Below the pieces are notes generated by a model, which worked only from the letters and a program-made list of their open reading frames with translations, did not search any database and was not told where the DNA came from. A stretch of DNA of 11,716 nt from Methanoregulaceae archaeon. Lineage in GTDB: Archaea > Halobacteriota > Methanomicrobia > Methanomicrobiales > Methanospirillaceae. The translations under genes were made by a program, and so were the position numbers. The first letter of the stretch is position 1. Each line of letters starts with the position of its first letter. The stretch spans positions 1 through 11,716 of the forward strand of contig JALOPT010000037.1 in the NCBI GenBank assembly GCA_025453715.1, written 5' to 3'. This document shows positions 6,939-11,716 of the stretch, piece after piece.

Positions 6939-8658
6939 CCTGCTCGAAAACCAGCAGTGGCAGCAGGTCCCCGGAGATGATCATGCAGAAATCTTTCCAT
7001 ATCTCAGGAAAGTAGATACAAACTCATCCAATTCTTATATTATTTCAACACCCTCCCAGATCATACTGATCGATCCTGGCGGATTTCCAGAGCAGATGGA
7101 CATACTTGCCTCTGAGGTTGATAGGATTCGTACTGCAAATCCAAGGCCGGTCTTTGTTTACCTTACCCATGCTCATGTAGACCATTTTATCGTCATGCAG
7201 TCCCACCCGTTCTTTAAGGGACCCGGGCAGCCAATCCTTGCCACCCATACCGCAGGGGCAGAAACCCTTGAGGCTGCTGACACCGCTGCTACACAGGCAG
7301 ACCTGTTCCAGATCAGGCTCAGTCCCCAGCACGTACCGGTGCAGTTTTTCGGGCCGAGCCTTGAATCGAAGACTGAATTTTTTGAAATCTGCCCGCTTGA
7401 AGCTCCCTGTATGCGTGTCCAGGAAAGTGACATCCAGGTGAATGACCAGGTACTCCTGAAACGCCAGGTCGTGGTTTCCGGGATGCAGGACAGGATAGAG
7501 GTCTATCACCTCCCCGGGCACAGTCGTGACAGTATCTGTATCCGGGTCGGGGGCCTGCTTTTCATTGGCGACCTGTTGTTTGCGGCAAGCCCTGGTATTG
7601 CAGGCCTCCGGGGATGGAGCCAGCAGGAACTCCTTGCATCGCTAAAAAAAGTCCACTGGATCCTTGAGAATGAAGACATCAGGATCTGCTGCCCGGGACA
7701 CGGGCGCCTGATATCTTCTACCAGCGCCGAAGCGGTCTTTGCAAACATGGAGAAGGAGACCTATTTCCTGACCGAGATCCAGGAGATCAACCCGGAGTGG
7801 GCAAAACAGACAGCCCGGTATGCAAACGACCTGATGAACCTGGTGGCAGAGACCTTCACGATCATGGCGGGGAGGTGCTACCGTGCGGCCCATATCCTCG
7901 AGGAACTCGAGGAGACTGGGGAAGCCGAGAGCCTTTCGGGCATGGTGTGCCTGGATACGATCGACTCGATCCTCGCTGACTTCCACCGGTTCAACGAGGA
8001 TTACCGGGCAGGAAACCAGCGGGATGTCCACCTCGCCCTGAAAGCAGGACAGATCACATCAAAGCTTGAAACAGTGTATAAGACTGGGATGCTTGACCTG
8101 GTCATCGATCCACACCTCGTAAAAAGGGTAGAGCGGCTTCTTTCAGATTATATGTCCCTTTTCCGGGGTTTCCGGCCGACTATCGAGCGGGAGGAGGTAG
8201 ACCCTGACATCCTCGTAGCCCATTGCATCAGCACACTTGTTTCACCCCCGTGCAGTGACGAGGACCTGATAACACTTGCAGATGATGAAGCCTTATACCG
8301 GCAGGCACTGGTAAAAAGGCTTGTCTATGTACCGGTTTTTGATGATACACCGGTTAATTTTGACCCTTCGGAATACCCGTTCAGGGTGATCGCAGACAGG
8401 GAACGGTTAGCAGACTTAATCACGGTTATTCTCGAGGACCTGGCAGGTACTGGTAGTGAGCAGATAGAAGTCCGCGATACGAAAGAAACCGACCGCGGTT
8501 TCATCACCATCAGTTCAGAGTGTTCATCGCCAGGGATGGACTATCCAGGTGAACGGCTCGGTTTCATGATAAAGGAATGCGAGTATTCTGGTGGCTTTTT
8601 ATCCTGTGAGAAGGAAGGTGCAACAATTTCTGTTGTCATTGAGTTGCCGGCGATATGA
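6922..8658 (+). CDS. Metallo-beta-lactamase-fold protein with C-terminal decayed kinase-like domain
   Basis: A 578-residue two-part protein. Residues about 15-275 are an MBL-fold hydrolase domain with a full two-metal set: H83-x-H85-x-D87-H88 (THAHVDH), His200 (LPGHS), Asp217 (FIGD) and His260 (CPGHG). Residues about 280-440 are mostly helical. The last about 150 resemble a GHKL ATPase in outline: RVIADRERLADLITVILEDL recalls the N-box helix without its Asn, and RLGFMIKECEYSGG, with KEGATISVVIELP, recalls the end of a sensor kinase without the glycine-rich loops. ATP binding is doubtful. I chose TTG 6922 because AGGAGAGG lies six bases upstream; the alternative ATG 6871 is deep inside the STAS gene and has no fold to add. 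The 17-base overlap with STAS implies translational coupling, making this a candidate output or sensor of the switch. The substrate is unknown. Internal residue limits are by eye. Confidence 0.8.
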   Translation: MTRGSDLLENQQWQQVPGDDHAEIFPYLRKVDTNSSNSYIISTPSQIILIDPGGFPEQMDILASEVDRIRTANPRPVFVYLTHAHVDHFIVMQSHPFFKGPGQPILATHTAGAETLEAADTAATQADLFQIRLSPQHVPVQFFGPSLESKTEFFEICPLEAPCMRVQESDIQVNDQVLLKRQVVVSGMQDRIEVYHLPGHSRDSICIRVGGLLFIGDLLFAASPGIAGLRGWSQQELLASLKKVHWILENEDIRICCPGHGRLISSTSAEAVFANMEKETYFLTEIQEINPEWAKQTARYANDLMNLVAETFTIMAGRCYRAAHILEELEETGEAESLSGMVCLDTIDSILADFHRFNEDYRAGNQRDVHLALKAGQITSKLETVYKTGMLDLVIDPHLVKRVERLLSDYMSLFRGFRPTIEREEVDPDILVAHCISTLVSPPCSDEDLITLADDEALYRQALVKRLVYVPVFDDTPVNFDPSEYPFRVIADRERLADLITVILEDLAGTGSEQIEVRDTKETDRGFITISSECSSPGMDYPGERLGFMIKECEYSGGFLSCEKEGATISVVIELPAI

Positions 8659-8697
8659 AATCCAGGTTGCTATCCATTACCTTCGGAGCATCATTCC

Positions 8698-8719
8698 TTT
8701 TTTTAATCCTTCTTTTTTT
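8698..8719 (+). terminator. Double T-tract terminator after the MBL gene
   Basis: Two T7 runs (8698-8704 and 8713-8719), 40-60 bases after the MBL stop, fit archaeal intrinsic termination of the STAS-MBL transcript and separate it from dapB. Confidence 0.6.
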
Positions 8720-8725
8720 AAAAAA

Positions 8726-8743
8726 CCTATAATTTTTTAAATA
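8726..8743 (+). promoter_or_regulatory. Probable dapB TATA region
   Basis: An AT-rich stretch containing CTATAATTTTTTAAATAA lies 65-85 bases before ATG 8809. Initiation about 25 bases downstream gives a leader of about 40-50 bases. The exact TATA element cannot be fixed among the AT runs. Confidence 0.4.
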
Positions 8744-8808
8744 ACACATCGATACGCCATTTTTTTAACCTCCCGATGCATTATCTTTCCGGAAAACAGG
8801 GAAACAGA

Positions 8809-9525
8809 ATGAAAGCGGCAATTATCGGATATGGCAAAATGGGCCGTGAAATCGAGAAAATCCTCGTTGAACGGGGACACGAAACCGTTCTTACGGTAAA
8901 CACGGACAATGCGGCCGACCTGAACGCCGGAAACCTCCGGCAGGCCGACGTGGCTTTCGAGTTCACGTCCCCGGCGACGGCTTACGCTAATGTCAGGAAA
9001 TGCCTCGAATGCGGCACTGCAGTGGTGTGCGGTTCGACAGGCTGGAACGAACATCTCGGTGAAGTCAGGGAGTTATGTAATTCATTCGGCGGTTCATTCT
9101 TTTATTCGTCCAATTACAGTATCGGGGTGAACGTCATGTTCCATCTTAACAGGGAACTGGCACGCATAATGAACCAGTTCCCCGAATACAACGTTTCCAT
9201 TGAAGAAACCCACCACAAGCATAAACTCGACTCGCCGAGCGGCACTGCCGTCACACTGGCAGAAGACATAATTGCCAGCTGCGGTACAAAAAAATTGTGG
9301 GTGAACCGCTACACCGACTCCGTTGAAGAAATAGGCATCAGGTCGTTTCGGGAAGGTGAAGTCCCCGGCACCCATAAAATCATCTATGAATCGGAAAACG
9401 ACCTGTTATCGGTAACTATCTGCGCAAAATCACGCCGTGGCCTTGCTTTTGGCGCCGTGCTGGCAGGTGAATTTCTCTGTGGCCGCAGGGGCATCTACTC
9501 GATGGACGATCTCGTAAAATTTTGA
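8809..9525 (+). CDS. dapB: 4-hydroxy-tetrahydrodipicolinate reductase, short bacterial type
   Basis: Reduces 4-hydroxy-tetrahydrodipicolinate with NAD(P)H in the lysine/diaminopimelate pathway, in the cytoplasm. Length is 238 residues. The Rossmann start is MKAAIIGYGKMG (GxGxxG at 7-12). The adenine strand ends FEFTSP (50-55) and STGW (76-79) forms the next loop. The family signature ETHHKHKLDSPSGTA (133-147) holds catalytic His135 and Lys139 and the substrate loop SGT. ATG 8809 puts the Rossmann strand at the N-terminus; an in-frame ATG at 8776 would add 11 unrelated residues. The wording of the sequence (YGKMGxEIE, ADVAxEFTxPxTA, SNxSIGVN, NxFPEYxVxIEExHH) matches my recollection of Bacteroidetes DapB rather than typical archaeal ones. 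No dapA, dapL or lysA lies nearby, so it is an orphan with its own promoter. Confidence 0.92.
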   Translation: MKAAIIGYGKMGREIEKILVERGHETVLTVNTDNAADLNAGNLRQADVAFEFTSPATAYANVRKCLECGTAVVCGSTGWNEHLGEVRELCNSFGGSFFYSSNYSIGVNVMFHLNRELARIMNQFPEYNVSIEETHHKHKLDSPSGTAVTLAEDIIASCGTKKLWVNRYTDSVEEIGIRSFREGEVPGTHKIIYESENDLLSVTICAKSRRGLAFGAVLAGEFLCGRRGIYSMDDLVKF

Positions 9526-9771
9526 AAATTGCCGGGTGCAGGTCCACTGCTTTGGTGATGCTAGTTGGATCGAGACCTGTTCCACTACTGTGGAATAATG
9601 AGCCTTACAGAAACACTGCCTAAAGATATCGTACCGGGGTCGGGGTAGAATGGGAGTGAACGCACCTTTACTGACCGCGTATTCCTACTTCTAGAAGTTT
9701 CACACCAGGGTTGCAGCAGATCGCGTTTATTACTTATACAGGGTTTCACCGGAGATTAAAAGACAATACTA
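9526..9771. other. Convergent gap between dapB and dinB
   Basis: No gene seen. It holds a hairpin at 9580-9595 (TTCCAC/GTGGAA, four-base loop) that may end dapB although no T-tract follows, and a perfect 12-base palindrome ACTTCTAGAAGT at 9687-9698 of unknown role. The stretch TTTATTACTTATAC at 9726-9739 is TATA-like but no gene follows it. Confidence 0.4.
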
Positions 9772-10872
9772 TCAGGCAAATTCTGAGATCGTCGTCTGAC
9801 GCGACCCTTTCGGCTCAAATCCTGAAAGCCTGAGCCCAATCAGACGGATTTTAAGGCCTTCCTGGAATGCGGGAAGAAGTCCGTGTGAAACTTCCCTTAT
9901 CAGGACGGGATCATCAGTGTAGCGTTCAAAGGTCTTTGACCGGGTCCGGGTCTGGAAATGCTCATCCCGTAATTTCACCGTAACAGTCCTGAACCTGAGG
10001 TGCTCGTTGACAAGGACTGCATGGAGCTCTGCAGCCATATTATCGAGCGTCTGCACCAGCACCATCTCATCACCGGTGTCGTTTTCAAATGTGATCTCGC
10101 GGGATATCGATTTATATCCCTCTTCCTGTTTAATCTCCCGGTCATCGGTACCATGGGCAAGGTCATGGATCACGGCACCCCACTTCCCGAACAGTGCGAT
10201 TAACTCCTGCACATCGATACGTACGAGATCACCGATCGTGCGGATTCCAAGCTGTTGCAGCGCTTCACGGGTCTTTTTCCCGACACCGGGGATCTTTCCA
10301 ACCGGGAGTGGTGAAAGGAACTCCTCCACATGCTCCGGCTCCACCACGGTGAGCCCGTCCGGTTTCCGGTAGTCGGAAGCAATCTTGGACACAACCTTCG
10401 AGGGGCCGACCCCGATAGAACAGGTAAGCCCGGTTTTATTCCGTATCGCCTCTTTCAGTGCTACCGCGATTCTGCGGGCTTCCGGATAATCCCCGGCATG
10501 AGATATATCGAGATATGCTTCGTCAATACTGACCTGTTCAAACAGCCCGGTAGTATTCTGTGCAATCTCCATGACCTCCCCGGAGGCCTGGGCATACAGG
10601 TCAAAATGGGGGCGGAGAAAGACACCCCCCGGGCACCGTTCGAACGCCTTTGAGATTGGCATCGCCGAATGGACACCGAATACCCGTGCCTCGTAAGACG
10701 CGGTGCTCACAACCCCACGGCCCCTTCCTTCTTTCGGGTCTGCTCCCACGATGACAGGGCGGCCCTGGATTTCGGGGTGTTCCCGCATCTCAACAGCGGC
10801 AAAAAAAGCGTCCATATCCACGTGGAGGATAATCTTTTGCGCAGGCCCGGGAGCAGGATTCCGTAGGAACAT
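9772..10872 (-). CDS. dinB: DNA polymerase IV (Y-family translesion polymerase)
   Basis: A 366-residue error-prone polymerase that copies past DNA lesions. Palm motifs carry the metal-binding acids: HVDMDAFF (Asp19, steric-gate Phe nearby) and SIDEAYLD (Asp117, Glu118). YEARVFGVHSAMP (60-72) is the finger motif, and CSIGVGPSKVVSKIASD with YRKPDG follows in the palm. A helix-hairpin-helix thumb (about 193-225: GKIPGVGKKT, IRTIGDL) and the little-finger domain follow. The C-terminus QTTISEF (359-365) is a PCNA-interacting peptide, as expected for tethering to the archaeal clamp. Length is normal. ATG 10872 is the first start in the frame; a good ribosome site is lacking, and a start nearer residue 10 cannot be excluded. 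It is transcribed leftward; no other repair gene adjoins it apart from the small HNH protein. Confidence 0.95.
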   Translation of the reverse strand: MFLRNPAPGPAQKIILHVDMDAFFAAVEMREHPEIQGRPVIVGADPKEGRGRGVVSTASYEARVFGVHSAMPISKAFERCPGGVFLRPHFDLYAQASGEVMEIAQNTTGLFEQVSIDEAYLDISHAGDYPEARRIAVALKEAIRNKTGLTCSIGVGPSKVVSKIASDYRKPDGLTVVEPEHVEEFLSPLPVGKIPGVGKKTREALQQLGIRTIGDLVRIDVQELIALFGKWGAVIHDLAHGTDDREIKQEEGYKSISREITFENDTGDEMVLVQTLDNMAAELHAVLVNEHLRFRTVTVKLRDEHFQTRTRSKTFERYTDDPVLIREVSHGLLPAFQEGLKIRLIGLRLSGFEPKGSRQTTISEFA

Positions 10873-10940
10873 GGTAAGCAGGAAATCGCATCACGGGTAT
10901 CAGAGTAGACCAGATGTATTATCGCCAGATTTTATCAAAG

Positions 10941-11039
10941 TCAGGTACTCCCTTTACCATGAGCGTAATCATAAATAAATTCCCCTTCATGCCCATTAAG
11001 CAGGAGGTCAGCTGCCTGGATAACACCCGTATATTTCAA
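10941..11039 (-). CDS. Tentative 32-residue ORF upstream of dinB
   Basis: A frame with TTG at 11039 and TGA at 10941-10943 that reads MKYTGVIQAADLLL and ends IYDYAHGKGST if TTG initiates. It has balanced, protein-like composition, but there is no ribosome site and no ATG. It lies between the HNH gene and dinB in the same direction. It could be a small protein, the leftover end of a decayed gene, or chance. I do not recognise it. Confidence 0.2.
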   Translation of the reverse strand: MKYTGVIQAADLLLNGHEGEFIYDYAHGKGST

Positions 11040-11069
11040 TATTAAAAAACAGACCCGGACCTTGAAATA

Positions 11070-11381
11070 TTACTCATAAGGTCCGGAAAGGATCCCGTTA
11101 ATGTTATCCATCACGTCCGGTGGACGTACCCGTATTGCGGAGCGCTGCAGTTCATCGGGAATTGAGACCTCATGGAGCTGGGTGTGGCAGTGCGTGCAAA
11201 GAATAAGGATATCAGATGCACCGTTACAGACCTTTGCTCCATTTTCCAAATCCGATGAAGGGATAGGATGAAGTTCAAGCATGGTATGCGGGACAACACT
11301 CCCGCAGGACTCACAGCAATAGCCGATCGCCAGTTTCAGCTGTTTTTCATGTAGTGCCGATGAAAGGTTCAACAGAGTCAT
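11070..11381 (-). CDS. Small HNH-type zinc-binding nuclease-like protein
   Basis: A 103-residue protein with the cysteine-rich layout of an HNH domain. From ATG 11381: CCESC (22-26) forms the first zinc knuckle, LELHPI (His38) is the first core histidine, and LCTHCHTQLHE (61-71) supplies the second CxxC and the last histidines (His66, His70). The pattern matches HNH proteins with LExHHI...LCxxCHxxxH, which cut DNA or, in some lineages, only bind it; activity is not proven. I chose ATG 11381, which has a G-rich stretch (GGGGGGT) just upstream, over a TTG start at 11477 that adds 32 residues of no clear fold. No toxin, restriction or mobile-element partner adjoins it. Confidence 0.7.
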   Translation of the reverse strand: MTLLNLSSALHEKQLKLAIGYCCESCGSVVPHTMLELHPIPSSDLENGAKVCNGASDILILCTHCHTQLHEVSIPDELQRSAIRVRPPDVMDNINGILSGPYE

Positions 11382-11604
11382 AGACCCCCCAGATGATCCC
11401 TGATATGTGTATCGTATGATGGTGAGATGATAATGGTTACGCAGTGACCCCCCGACACTTCCCAGGTGGGAGTGCAAAGATGCCGGGACCTCCTGATAGA
11501 TTCATGGCACGATTTCGCCCATACTCGTAACCAGCCGTGAAATTAACGCTAAAAAAATCAAATGAGGCGTGATTCATAGGAGGGGGAACATATCCGGCCC
11601 TTCA
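11382..11604. other. Intergenic region right of the HNH gene
   Basis: No complete gene seen. The minus strand has a T7 run at 11551-11557 that fits termination of the leftward gene entering from the right edge. The HNH promoter should lie near 11400-11430, but no clear TATA box was found. Confidence 0.4.
11551..11557 (-). terminator. T-tract terminator for the gene at the right edge
   Basis: A7 on the plus strand, hence T7 for leftward transcription, about 50 bases beyond the stop codon at 11605-11607. Confidence 0.4.
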
Positions 11605-11715
11605 TTACGTGGCAAGTATGAGGTCTTTCTGGGGACGTCCCGGAATATCCCGGAGCTGCATGATATATCCCGATGAGGAGTCGTTGCCAGGGGATAAAAG
11701 CGGGGTAATGAGCAC
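11605..11715 (-). CDS. Possible C-terminus of a leftward protein (3' end only)
   Basis: A minus-strand frame open from the right edge to TAA at 11605-11607. Its 36 residues include SSGYIMQLRDI and end RPQKDLILAT. The GYIMQLRDI stretch resembles the closing strand of a PAS domain, which would fit a sensor protein, but this is weak. A T7 tract about 50 bases downstream supports a gene ending here. A plus-strand frame from ATG 11619 is also open to the edge and cannot be fully excluded. Confidence 0.35.
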   Translation of the reverse strand: MLITPLLSPGNDSSSGYIMQLRDIPGRPQKDLILAT

Positions 11716-11716
11716 A

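Noticed and set aside
9094..9375. 93-codon leftward frame antisense to dapB
   Set aside because: It lies opposite the DapB catalytic motif region and has no independent support.
9526..9771. Possible tRNA or structured RNA in the dapB-dinB gap
   Set aside because: No cloverleaf arms or T-loop sequence could be found, only one short hairpin.

Overview
The window looks like chromosomal DNA of a methanogenic archaeon. The left edge carries the ATPase that activates methyl-coenzyme M reductase, which is specific to methanogens and their relatives. Promoters have archaeal TATA boxes about 25 bases before the likely transcript starts, genes end in T-tracts, and the Y-family polymerase ends in a PCNA-binding peptide. 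The gene mix (AtwA, CooS, SpoIIE/STAS signalling) suggests Methanomicrobiales, but no rRNA or marker gene is present, so the order is an inference. No tRNA, rRNA, CRISPR array, insertion sequence or prophage was seen.

Left block (1-4480): AtwA enters from the left edge, followed by a small cupin, both rightward. Convergent to them is a stand-alone Ni,Fe carbon monoxide dehydrogenase (CooS) with every C-cluster ligand present and a CX2C D-cluster motif. Its promoter has a perfectly palindromic TATA region. The gap behind CooS holds a leftward 29-codon ORF for a single-span membrane peptide.

Middle block (4481-8658): a partner-switching signalling module in divergent arrangement. Leftward lie a membrane phosphatase (5TM-5TMR_LYT sensor plus SpoIIE/PP2C domain) and an RsbW-type serine kinase. 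Rightward lie a STAS antagonist and, overlapping it, a metallo-beta-lactamase-fold protein with a long C-terminal region that ends like a decayed histidine-kinase ATPase domain. In bacteria such modules release a sigma factor; archaea have none, so the target here must differ. The phosphatase gene carries an in-frame TAG at codon 376. The 86 codons after it encode the remaining PP2C metal-binding motifs without interruption, so it is either a recoded codon, a very recent nonsense mutation or a sequencing error.

Right block (8659-11716): an orphan dapB resembling the short bacterial (Bacteroidetes-type) enzyme, a gene-free gap, dinB (DNA polymerase IV), a small HNH protein, and probably the C-terminus of another leftward gene cut by the right edge. 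All ten other full-length or partial genes whose stop lies in the window, excluding tentative small ORFs, end in TGA or TAA; none uses TAG.
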